Part shown: one piece after another, positions 6,742-15,229 of the stretch | Numbering within the stretch: the stretch's first letter is position 1 | How the letters are laid out: the number at the start of each line of letters is the position of its first letter | DNA from: Lactobacillus sp. LL6 | Lineage (GTDB): Bacteria > Bacillota > Bacilli > Lactobacillales > Lactobacillaceae | NCBI RefSeq assembly: GCF_007570935.1 | Contig: NZ_VLLR01000001.1 | Coordinates: forward strand, 868,001 to 932,000 | Direction: 5' to 3' | DNA length: 64,000 nucleotides | Translations under genes and position numbers: made by a program | Notes under the pieces: model-generated | Seen by the model: only the letters and a program-made list of their open reading frames with translations | Database searches by the model: none | What the model was told of the DNA's origin: nothing

Positions 6742-7197
6742 CTAAAATTTATCCTTTTTAGCCATTAACTTTTTCGATAAAGTATAATTCTCAATATGGG
6801 TAGTATATTTAGGCTGTTTCATCTCTTTTATATTATTATCAACCCAATTTATTACTTCTTTAGCTAAAGCTTCAGTCATAGGAAAAGAAGCTTCAATTTG
6901 AGCTTGAGTAATCCCATCAATATGAACTCCAGCAGTAACACACAAATTACCTGGTAACGCTGCTTCAACATTTTTAGCAAATTTTTCTGCTAAAAAAATA
7001 TCTTTGTGAATGCGACCATTATGACTTGTAAAACTAACCTTAGTTTCTTTTTTACTTTTACCATCCCAACTAACAATTCCGCCAATATGAGGAAGATCTC
7101 CGCCACTTAAATTAACTACTAAATCTTGATTGAGTAATTGACAATTGGCATAAATTGTATAATTTTCCTGCGTAATTTTAAAAATTTTGCTAACCAT
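6742..7197 (-). CDS. lpdD: LpdD-like subunit of a UbiD-type phenolic acid decarboxylase
   Basis: The 151-residue protein resembles the small third component (LpdD/subunit D type) that accompanies UbiX/UbiD-like decarboxylases of gallate and protocatechuate. Recognisable stretches are LSGGDLPHIGGIVSWDG near residue 30-45 and PGNLCVTAGVHIDGIT around 85-100. I chose the ATG at 7197, which overlaps the lpdB stop as ATGGTTAG, a typical translational coupling; a start 13 codons earlier would sit inside lpdB. The catalytic role of this family is not well defined; it may aid cofactor handling. Confidence 0.75.
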   Translation of the reverse strand: MVSKIFKITQENYTIYANCQLLNQDLVVNLSGGDLPHIGGIVSWDGKSKKETKVSFTSHNGRIHKDIFLAEKFAKNVEAALPGNLCVTAGVHIDGITQAQIEASFPMTEALAKEVINWVDNNIKEMKQPKYTTHIENYTLSKKLMAKKDKF

Positions 7198-7762
7198 TTT
7201 CTTGACCGTTCCACCGTTTACCAAAATTGTTTTCAATACCTAAATTATCAATCACTTTCATAGATTGATGGTCGATTAAATCTTGGATAGTTTTTGGATG
7301 ATTATAAAAAGACGGAATTGGTGGAATGATTTGAACTCCCATTCGAGATAACTTGGTTAAATTTTCTAAGTGAATCGTAGACAGCGGAGTCTCTCGTGGG
7401 ACAATGATTAGTTTATGTTGTTCTTTGAGCATAACACTGGCTGCTCTAATAATCAAATCAATATCAAAACCAGCCGCAATTCCAGCAACAGTCTTCATTG
7501 AAGCTGGTGCAACTACCATCCCATCAACTCTAAATGATCCACTAGCAATAGTTGCTCCCATGTTATGATTATCATAAACATAAGTGGTCATCTCTGTTAT
7601 TTGTTCAGGAGTATAATTAGTCTCTAATTTAATATTTTCTTTAGCCCAGTCACTCATTACAAGGTGAGTTTCTATATCGGGTAATTGACTTAATTTTTTT
7701 AAAATATCAATGCCATAAATACTTCCAGAAGCTCCAGTAATGGCTACGATAATTTTTTTCAC
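7190..7762 (-). CDS. lpdB: UbiX-like flavin prenyltransferase (LpdB)
   Basis: The 190-residue flavoprotein has the UbiX N-terminus (KKIIVAITGASGSIYG), the VAPASMKTVAGIAAGFDIDLI segment and the LIIVPRETPLSTIHLENL motif that binds FMN and dimethylallyl phosphate. Members make prenylated FMN for UbiD-type decarboxylases. It lies between lpdC and lpdD in one operon, 24 bp after lpdC, as in lactobacilli where LpdB/LpdC/LpdD handle gallate and protocatechuate. The length is normal and the residues look intact. Confidence 0.9.
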   Translation of the reverse strand: MKKIIVAITGASGSIYGIDILKKLSQLPDIETHLVMSDWAKENIKLETNYTPEQITEMTTYVYDNHNMGATIASGSFRVDGMVVAPASMKTVAGIAAGFDIDLIIRAASVMLKEQHKLIIVPRETPLSTIHLENLTKLSRMGVQIIPPIPSFYNHPKTIQDLIDHQSMKVIDNLGIENNFGKRWNGQENG

Positions 7763-7786
7763 TTAAATCATCCCCCCTTATTGAAT

Positions 7787-9268
7787 TTATTTTAGATATT
7801 TTTCCCAATCAGATACTTCTTTGAATTGTGCACGTTTGAATTGGTCTTTCATATCGTATGGAACAGTACCATCAATAATCACTTTGGAACTCATCCCTTT
7901 TACACGAATTGATTTAGGATCATATTGTGGTCTTTCTGATGGATCAAGTGGGTGATTCCGCATTCCTGGTAAAACCACAATATCTTGATCAGCTTGAAAA
8001 CGTGTATTCATTGTCCAAATGACATCATTCATGTCAAAAATATCCACATCTTCATCAACTAACCAAACTGTTTTAAGTTCTTTGAACGCACTTAAAGCTA
8101 AAATTGCAGCTTGACGCTGAATTCCTTCATCAGCTAGTTCATCTTTGTGAATTTGCATAATCGTCATTAATTTTCCGCCACCTGCAGGTGGATTATAAAC
8201 ATTAACAACTTTTCCTGGAATAGCCTTGTCAACTAATTCTAAAATAGATGCTTCAGTTGGGATTCCTGCCATTGAAACATGTTCTTCACTAGGTCCAATT
8301 ACAGATTGCATAATTGGGTTTTTACGATGAGTTACAGCTGTTACCTTGATTACATTTAGAGCTGGATTAGCTGGACCGTTATAACCAGGAAATTCTGGCA
8401 TTGCAAATCCAGTATGAGTATTAATATCTTCCTGGATAGTTTCATTAGGCATAATATAGCCCTCTAATACATACTCACTTCTAGCCAATGCAGTTTCATC
8501 TACACTAACTCCATCCACCAATTGGACAGGTTCTTGACGCAAAGCTCCAGCAACATCTAATTCATCATATCCCAATGGTGTGGTTGGTGGCTCAAAAGTT
8601 GCTCCAATTGTAACTGCTGGATCTAAACCAATATTAATAGTAATTGGCATTGGTTTGTTTAATTTTTCAAATTCTTTTTGAAAATGACCAATATGACGTC
8701 CGCCCGGCATAATATAAATACCTAAAGTATCTTTATCTTCTAAAACCATTCTGTGAATAGTTACATCAGTCATAGTTTTATCAGGATTGGAACCTTTAAC
8801 TAGTCCACAAGTAATATATGGACCAGCATCATAAGGTGTATTAGTTGGAGCTGGTACTAACTTTCTAATATCAAAATCAGGATCAGTTGCTAAGTAGACC
8901 TCTTCTTGAGCTGGAGCATCCTTTTTATCAACTTTAACTGGATGAACCGGATTTTCAACTGCATCTTTTAAAAAACGACCTAATGTCTTATAGTCATGAT
9001 GCAACATCTTTCCTACACGTTTTCTTGAAGCCATCAATCCAATTAAAACACGACTATCTGGAAAACCTTTTATATTGTTAAAAAGCATTGCAGGTCCTTC
9101 TTTAGTTGGACGTTCAACTGTACCGCCTGCACCAATGTAACGATATACACCTGATATTTCTGCATCTGGATCAATTTCAACATCAGTTTCATGAAAATCA
9201 ACTGGGTCATCTTGTATTTCTCTTAAAACTTTACGTAAGTCCCAAGGATCTTGTGGTAATTTAGTCAT
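7787..9268 (-). CDS. lpdC: UbiD-family gallate/protocatechuate-type decarboxylase (LpdC)
   Basis: The 493-residue protein has UbiD family length and motifs, including the ITCGLVKGSNPD region, TIHRMVLEDKDTLGIYIMPGGRHIG (residues about 175-200) and the E..R..E-type catalytic neighbourhood around DELDVAGALRQEP and PEFPGYNGP. Family members decarboxylate aromatic acids using prenylated FMN, here supplied by the adjacent UbiX-like protein. A good GAAGGAG ribosome site precedes the ATG, and a promoter with an embedded cre-like box lies at 9301-9329. Substrate is inferred from operon structure: lpdCBD plus LysR resembles the tannin/gallate degradation loci of lactobacilli. No tannase or gallate permease is present nearby. 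Confidence 0.88.
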   Translation of the reverse strand: MTKLPQDPWDLRKVLREIQDDPVDFHETDVEIDPDAEISGVYRYIGAGGTVERPTKEGPAMLFNNIKGFPDSRVLIGLMASRKRVGKMLHHDYKTLGRFLKDAVENPVHPVKVDKKDAPAQEEVYLATDPDFDIRKLVPAPTNTPYDAGPYITCGLVKGSNPDKTMTDVTIHRMVLEDKDTLGIYIMPGGRHIGHFQKEFEKLNKPMPITINIGLDPAVTIGATFEPPTTPLGYDELDVAGALRQEPVQLVDGVSVDETALARSEYVLEGYIMPNETIQEDINTHTGFAMPEFPGYNGPANPALNVIKVTAVTHRKNPIMQSVIGPSEEHVSMAGIPTEASILELVDKAIPGKVVNVYNPPAGGGKLMTIMQIHKDELADEGIQRQAAILALSAFKELKTVWLVDEDVDIFDMNDVIWTMNTRFQADQDIVVLPGMRNHPLDPSERPQYDPKSIRVKGMSSKVIIDGTVPYDMKDQFKRAQFKEVSDWEKYLK

Positions 9269-9300
9269 AAAAAACGCTCCTTCGATAAATTTATACTCTT

Positions 9301-9329
9301 ATCTTAAAAGCGCTAACGATAGTAATCAA
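9301..9329 (-). promoter_or_regulatory. lpdC promoter with cre-like box in the spacer
   Basis: On the minus strand TTGATT (9324-9329) and TAAGAT (9301-9306) are 17 bp apart. The reading TAAAAGCGCTAACG (9305-9318, plus strand) fits the TGNAANCGNTNNCA catabolite-response consensus at all but two positions and fills most of the spacer, so CcpA binding would block RNA polymerase. Confidence 0.5.
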
Positions 9330-9343
9330 TTCTAACTAACTAA

Positions 9344-10225
9344 TTAACTATTCCTAATTGGAATGGTGTTTTTCAAATAATTCCATAGACTATTTAACGG
9401 GGCTCGGTTTGATTGCCTTTTCTTAATAAACAATAGCTCATCTTTTATTGTAGGACTAATGTCATGTACTGACACTCCTTTAACAGCTGGTAATGAATCC
9501 ATCATTATCGCGACACCTTGTTTGCTTTTTACCATTTCTAAAATGGAATTAACTCGGTCACTAACAAAAGTTATATTTGCTTCAAAACCGGCTTCACGGC
9601 ATAATTGTAAGACTGGATCTTGCAATAAACTGTTTTTATTTAAAGTAATAAAGGTCTTATTCTTTAAATCTGCAATTTTAACTACCTTTTGTTTAGCTAG
9701 AGAATCATTATCAGGTAAATAAAGTTTAAACGATTCTGTTTTAAGTTTAATAACATCAAAATTAGCTAGTAATTTATTAATATTACGAACAAAAGCTAAA
9801 TCTATCTTTCCTTTTAAGACTTCTTGATATATGTCAGCAGTTTCATATTCTTTAAGGATAATATTTATGTCAGGATTAGTTTTATTAAAAGCCATAATTT
9901 TTTGGAAAATTGCATAATTAGAAAAAGTAGGAATAGTTCCTAAAACGATAGTTTTATTATTTTGAGCTTGAAACTGTTCAAACTTTAATTCTAATTCTTT
10001 GTTACAATTCAAAATTTGCTGAGCATACGGCAACATTATTTTTCCATATGATGATAAAACTACGTTTTTATTACTTCTAATAAATAGCGAATGCCCTATT
10101 TCTTTTTCTAAAGATTTAATATGCTTTGAAACACTGCTTTGACTAATATATAAATTTGCTGCAGTTTCTGAAAAATTTAATGTTTGTGCCAAATTTACAA
10201 ACGTCTTTAATTTGTTTATTTCCAT
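9344..10225 (-). CDS. LysR-family transcriptional regulator, probable regulator of lpdCBD
   Basis: The 293-residue protein has the LysR winged helix-turn-helix at residues 1-60 (FVNLAQTLNFSETAANLYISQSSVSKHIKSLE) and a two-lobed substrate-binding domain after residue 90. It lies 75 bp upstream of lpdC on the same strand, and LysR proteins commonly activate such decarboxylase operons in response to the phenolic acid. It is separated from lpdC by a promoter, so it need not be co-transcribed. It is divergent from the DUF554 gene. Confidence 0.88.
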   Translation of the reverse strand: MEINKLKTFVNLAQTLNFSETAANLYISQSSVSKHIKSLEKEIGHSLFIRSNKNVVLSSYGKIMLPYAQQILNCNKELELKFEQFQAQNNKTIVLGTIPTFSNYAIFQKIMAFNKTNPDINIILKEYETADIYQEVLKGKIDLAFVRNINKLLANFDVIKLKTESFKLYLPDNDSLAKQKVVKIADLKNKTFITLNKNSLLQDPVLQLCREAGFEANITFVSDRVNSILEMVKSKQGVAIMMDSLPAVKGVSVHDISPTIKDELLFIKKRQSNRAPLNSLWNYLKNTIPIRNS

Positions 10226-10336
10226 GTCATACCTCTATTATTCCATTTAAGAATAATTAAACTATCTTTTAGAATTGTCGACAAGTTCTTTTTACTAATA
10301 TACTAAGATTAATTTTGTAGAAAAGAAGGTCATTCA

Positions 10337-11068
10337 ATGCCAACTGGTGTGATTATTAACTCTTTAGCAGTATTGCTTGGAGGTATTTTTGGTGGTTTCT
10401 TCGGAAATAAATTATCTGAAGATTTTAAGGAAAAACTAAATATGATTTTTGGGGCATGCTCAATGGGAATGGGGATATATTCAATTTCACCTATGAAAAA
10501 TATGCCTGCAGTAATCTTTGCTATAATTTTAGGAACAATTTTTGGTTTATGGATTAAATTAGGAAATATTTTTAATAAAGGTGCTGTTTTAATGCAAAAG
10601 CCTATCACTAAATTAATTCCTACAGAAAATTTATCAATTTCACATAGCGAATTTATAAGTTTAATGGTTACTGCTACAGTATTATTTTGTGCTAGTGGAA
10701 CGGGAATTTATGGCTCATTAGCCGAAGGAATGTCAGGTGATTTAACCATTTTAGTATCTAAGTCAATATTGGACTTTTTTACTGCGGCAATTTTTGCTGC
10801 TAGTTTAGGCTATGCAGTTTCAATTATAGCGATACCGCAAGTAATCATTTTTGTAATTTTATTCTTTTTGGCTCGCTTTATTATTCCATTTACAACCCCG
10901 AATATGATTTTAGATTTCAAAGCATGTGGTGGATTTTTAATGTTAGCTACTGGTTTCAGAATGGTAAAATTAAAGATGTTTCCAATTGCGGAAATGATTC
11001 CAGCAATGATTTTAGTTATGCCATTATCATGGCTTTGGGTAAATGTGATTATGCCCTTTATTAATTGA
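10337..11068 (+). CDS. DUF554 family membrane protein
   Basis: The 243-residue hydrophobic protein begins PTGVIINSLAVLLGGIFGGFFG, the typical DUF554 (YqgA-like) start, and has about seven membrane segments with glycine-rich helices. Members are conserved transporter-like membrane proteins of unknown substrate. It is transcribed divergently from the LysR regulator across 111 bp, so the regulator could control it too. An AGAAGG ribosome site precedes the ATG. Confidence 0.85.
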   Translation: MPTGVIINSLAVLLGGIFGGFFGNKLSEDFKEKLNMIFGACSMGMGIYSISPMKNMPAVIFAIILGTIFGLWIKLGNIFNKGAVLMQKPITKLIPTENLSISHSEFISLMVTATVLFCASGTGIYGSLAEGMSGDLTILVSKSILDFFTAAIFAASLGYAVSIIAIPQVIIFVILFFLARFIIPFTTPNMILDFKACGGFLMLATGFRMVKLKMFPIAEMIPAMILVMPLSWLWVNVIMPFIN

Positions 11069-11076
11069 TAATTTAT

Positions 11077-11117
11077 GTAAATAAAAAAAGGATGTAATAC
11101 ATCCTTTTTTTATTTAC
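11077..11117. terminator. Perfect bidirectional terminator between convergent genes
   Basis: An 18-bp stem, GTAAATAAAAAAAGGATG against CATCCTTTTTTTATTTAC, gives A-rich and T-rich flanks in both directions. It serves the DUF554 gene (plus) and glcU (minus), whose stop codon lies inside it. Confidence 0.85.
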
Positions 11118-11956
11118 ATTACGGCGCCTATTACTATTAATCCTAATCCAATTAATGTAGAAATTAATTCTTTACCATGTTTATATTCCTTAAGCCAAGT
11201 CATACCACCAATGGTAGAAATAATTACACTTAACTGACTGTAAATGAAAGCATTCGTGACACCATTTTTTTGAGCTGAAAGAATATATGTATATGCACCA
11301 ATTCCAAAAGCGATTCCGGCTAGCGAGTCAATCCAACTTGCTTTTTGTTTAAAAATTTGTGGACCTTTAGCAAATAAAGCGTAAATACTTGCTCCAAGTA
11401 AAATTCCAAGCATTTGCGGTAAAAACAAACTTTGTGCATCAGCATTTACTGCTTTAGGAAATGCGGAATATACCCAGTAACCAACTGTAGTTAATAGTAA
11501 GAATAGCAAGTTTTTACCAGTTATTTTTTTAGCTGACGAGTTATTGCTTACTGCAGTTAAGGCTACACCTATAATAATTAAAATTAGAGCTAAGGAACCA
11601 ACTACATATTGATTAATTGAATCCCATTCACCAAATATCAATGCACCAATAATTGTATTACCAATTAATTGTAAGCCAGTGGATATTGGCATAGTTTTAC
11701 TGACGCCCATTCTAGTATAAGAAACAAACTGACCAACTTGACCAATTGACCAAAAAGCTCCTGATATAAGCGAAAGCAATGAAATTCCAAGTGTCATTTG
11801 CGGAACTTGCAAAATTGTAACTATAATTCCTACCAAAGTAGCTCCGATTCCTACACCTAAAATTTGATTAGCTGGATGGCTATTAGGAACTTTGCCTACG
11901 ATTAAAGGAATTACACCCCAGCCAATAGCTGGTAAAAGCGCTAAAATTACATTCAT
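11114..11956 (-). CDS. glcU: GRP-family glucose uptake permease (GlcU-like)
   Basis: The 280-residue protein has ten predicted membrane helices and the GRP (glucose/ribose porter, drug/metabolite superfamily) start NVILALLPAIGWGVIPLIVGKVPNS is recognisable in its first 25 residues. Related porters take up glucose with protons. It follows the glucose dehydrogenase gene by 78 bp on the same strand; B. subtilis and its relatives pair glcU and gdh in the same way, which supports a role in non-PTS glucose entry before oxidation. A GGAGAAG ribosome site precedes the start. The last codons overlap the terminator at 11077-11117. Confidence 0.85.
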   Translation of the reverse strand: MNVILALLPAIGWGVIPLIVGKVPNSHPANQILGVGIGATLVGIIVTILQVPQMTLGISLLSLISGAFWSIGQVGQFVSYTRMGVSKTMPISTGLQLIGNTIIGALIFGEWDSINQYVVGSLALILIIIGVALTAVSNNSSAKKITGKNLLFLLLTTVGYWVYSAFPKAVNADAQSLFLPQMLGILLGASIYALFAKGPQIFKQKASWIDSLAGIAFGIGAYTYILSAQKNGVTNAFIYSQLSVIISTIGGMTWLKEYKHGKELISTLIGLGLIVIGAVM

Positions 11957-12034
11957 AATTTACTTCTCCTTTTAAACATTTATTCTTTTAGTCGGTGGTC
12001 AAAGTATATCAATTCGTCTTCATAATAAAAGTTT

Positions 12035-12853
<819 letters not shown>

Positions 12854-12875
12854 TTACCTGTATTTTTAATATTTA

Positions 12876-12917
12876 CATGTTATACATAGATTATAACATG
12901 ATACTTACTAAATGCAA
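12876..12917 (-). promoter_or_regulatory. gdh promoter with overlapping palindromic operator
   Basis: On the minus strand TTGCAT (12912-12917) and TATAAT (12890-12895) are 16 bp apart. A perfect inverted repeat CATGTTATA-N7-TATAACATG (12876-12900) covers the -10 box and the likely start site. The binding protein is unknown. Confidence 0.6.
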
Positions 12918-13037
12918 GCAAAAAGTTATTTTTATTTGCGGATTTATTGCAATTTAACGCTATTAGGTAAGATGTGAACATATTATGTATTATTTGATAC
13001 ATGTATTTTTTAAAATATCATGTTTTAAAACAAATAT

Positions 13038-13067
13038 AAAAAGCACCTTTAATAAAGGTGCTTTTTT
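13038..13067. terminator. Terminator after htpX
   Basis: AAAAAGCACCTTT pairs with AAAGGTGCTTTTT across a short loop, directly past the htpX stop codon; T-runs lie on both sides. Confidence 0.8.
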
Positions 13068-13070
13068 CAA

Positions 13071-13979
13071 TTAAACCTTGTTGCTATCTTTTAGTCTCTG
13101 AATTCTTTTATCTAGTGGTGGATGATCAGAGAAAAGTCTTTGCCACCATTTAGTAATGTTCACATTGAAGTATAGACTGTTTAAAACCAAATTATCTGAT
13201 TTGCTAGTTGGTAATTGCTGGCCGTTTTCTAAGTCTTCCAGTTTTTGTAAAGCTGAAATTAATCCAGATGGTTCTCTCGTTAAGTCAACTGATCCAACAT
13301 CTGCTAAATATTCGCGCTGGCGTGAAATTAATAATGAAAATAACTTAGCAAGCGGAATAGCGACGACACTAATTGCAATCCCAATTCCGCACATTACCAT
13401 GCCAAGTATTTTCACAATGAATGCTAGCCACCCCTTAGCATCTGACATCGCAATTGAGCCACCAATAATTGTTGCTCCTACTCCCGTCATGAAAATTAAA
13501 TTCATTAAACTACTGCTAATTACAGTTATTCTAATGTCATAATTACGAATATGTGATAACTCATGACCAATAACGCCTTGGACTTCTCGCTTATTCATAA
13601 TATTGAGCAATCCCTGATAAAGAACTAAGCTTGCATGTTCAGGATCAATTCCAGTAGCAAAGGCATTAACTTCTGTAGTTGGTGCAATGTACAAGTTAGG
13701 AATGGGGATATTAGCTGCAAGACATAATTCTTCTACCATTTCATAAATTTCTGGATTGGACTCTTTAGTTATTTCTTGTGCTCCAGTTAACTTGAGCAAG
13801 TGCTTACTTGCATCAAAGTAAACTACTGCAATATAAATGATTCCTGCAATAAAGAAAATTACCCCAATCGGTATCCAAATGCATCCCAAAAACACACTAA
13901 TTGCAATCAGCAGCAACATAAATAATCCCAGAACTATCCAAGTGTTGCGCTTGTTTTGTTCAATTTGTTTGTATAACAT
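13071..13979 (-). CDS. htpX: HtpX-family membrane zinc metalloprotease
   Basis: The 302-residue M48B protease has two N-terminal membrane helices (about 15-58), the zinc motif HELSH (residues about 139-143), two further helices (about 160-220) and the downstream glutamate in SRQREYLADVGS. It degrades misfolded membrane proteins, with the active site on the cytoplasmic side. In lactobacilli htpX commonly follows lemA; lemA is absent here, and the gene instead starts 23 bp after the stop of the island's GIY-YIG gene. That leaves no room for an intergenic promoter, so htpX must be read from the island or from a promoter inside the nuclease gene. Confidence 0.92.
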   Translation of the reverse strand: MLYKQIEQNKRNTWIVLGLFMLLLIAISVFLGCIWIPIGVIFFIAGIIYIAVVYFDASKHLLKLTGAQEITKESNPEIYEMVEELCLAANIPIPNLYIAPTTEVNAFATGIDPEHASLVLYQGLLNIMNKREVQGVIGHELSHIRNYDIRITVISSSLMNLIFMTGVGATIIGGSIAMSDAKGWLAFIVKILGMVMCGIGIAISVVAIPLAKLFSLLISRQREYLADVGSVDLTREPSGLISALQKLEDLENGQQLPTSKSDNLVLNSLYFNVNITKWWQRLFSDHPPLDKRIQRLKDSNKV

Positions 13980-14002
13980 TTTGAAGACTCTCTTTTCAAT
14001 AT

Positions 14003-15229
14003 TTAATAATTAATTCTTAAATTACTCATAATTTTATTTATTAAGGTGTTTATAGTCTCTAAACTTACAACAAACCATTCTCGAGGATGTATTATATGTC
14101 CATTCGGAGCTTTAATATCTACATCCAATCTATAATTTGATAGAGCATGATGTAAAGCTGTTTCTAAAGCTTCAGGATTAAGATTAACAACTTGATATTC
14201 TGCAACTACTTTAACTGGTCCATAAAGATAAGTAGACTCATTTTCTGCATTAGCTATTCGTTTTTCTACTGTATTTGATGTGAATCCAACTTTATAAAGT
14301 GGATACTCTGATTGAATTCTTTTCACTTCAGGATTATTACTTAAAGATTTCAAAACATAAATATATCCCGTAATTTGATCATCAGCATAAAAAGAAAAGG
14401 AACCTTTAGGCTCAGATACTGCCTTACCATATCCATGACGCTTTTTACTACCATAAAGTGAAGCTATTAATCCATTTCGAAGAGGATAGTTTTCTGTTCC
14501 GTTCTCATAAATTACATGAACTCTAGCATCTGTTTTACTTGCACTTCTGGTTTTACTTTCAAATTCTGAACCTGTCGATTCAATATATAATAGTTGACCA
14601 TTTAAAACATAAAATTTATGTAGTTCAATCGTATTACTATTATAAGTCGTAAGTTTCCTTTTACCAGAAGCTAATTCTTCTTGAACTTTTGTAAATAATT
14701 GCTTGTATTCATTGAAATTTTTCATTACCTTACGTTTAGATTTGTTTTCAGGGATATTTTTTTGTTCTCTCTTAATTTTATTTAATTTACTTGTATTGAA
14801 AAGCTTTGAATTAAGAGTATTACTACTAAAAGTATTAAGCAATACAGAGTCATTATTAAGAATATCATCTAAAGAATCAAAATTTTGTTTTTCTTCTTTA
14901 ACTTGATCTTTTAAACTGAGATTTGCAGTAGCTTCTTTTAGTAATCCTAATTTGTCGTAAGGTTTAAGTAAAGTGATTCGATCAACATCTTTACGTATAC
15001 CAATTAAATAGCTAGCCAACCCTCTTTCATGAAGACGAGATATATCTGTTGTCTTTTTTGGTTCTTTACCATCATGAACTTCAATCCATTGCTGTAATTC
15101 TTTAAATTTTTCAATTTCTGGATTCACTTCAATATATTTTTTTTGCGGTTGTTTTTGAACTAACAATTCATTTGAATCCGGATCATTAAAAATATCTTCT
15201 AGCGAATGAATTGGTCTTGTATCATCCAT
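14003..15229 (-). CDS. GIY-YIG nuclease (T5orf172/MUG113-type) of the defence operon
   Basis: The 408-residue protein ends in a GIY-YIG domain: GYIYVLKS (288-295), YKVGFT (312-317), the catalytic arginine in KRIANAE (323-329) and the glutamate in PEALETAL (352-359). This layout matches the T5orf172 subgroup found in phage and restriction-linked nucleases. The first about 280 residues are acidic and lysine-rich with no domain I recognise; they probably contact the helicase or the DNA. The start overlaps the helicase stop by 8 bp, so the two are translationally coupled. I infer that this is the cleaving subunit of a methyltransferase-helicase-nuclease restriction system. Confidence 0.85.
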   Translation of the reverse strand: MDDTRPIHSLEDIFNDPDSNELLVQKQPQKKYIEVNPEIEKFKELQQWIEVHDGKEPKKTTDISRLHERGLASYLIGIRKDVDRITLLKPYDKLGLLKEATANLSLKDQVKEEKQNFDSLDDILNNDSVLLNTFSSNTLNSKLFNTSKLNKIKREQKNIPENKSKRKVMKNFNEYKQLFTKVQEELASGKRKLTTYNSNTIELHKFYVLNGQLLYIESTGSEFESKTRSASKTDARVHVIYENGTENYPLRNGLIASLYGSKKRHGYGKAVSEPKGSFSFYADDQITGYIYVLKSLSNNPEVKRIQSEYPLYKVGFTSNTVEKRIANAENESTYLYGPVKVVAEYQVVNLNPEALETALHHALSNYRLDVDIKAPNGHIIHPREWFVVSLETINTLINKIMSNLRINY

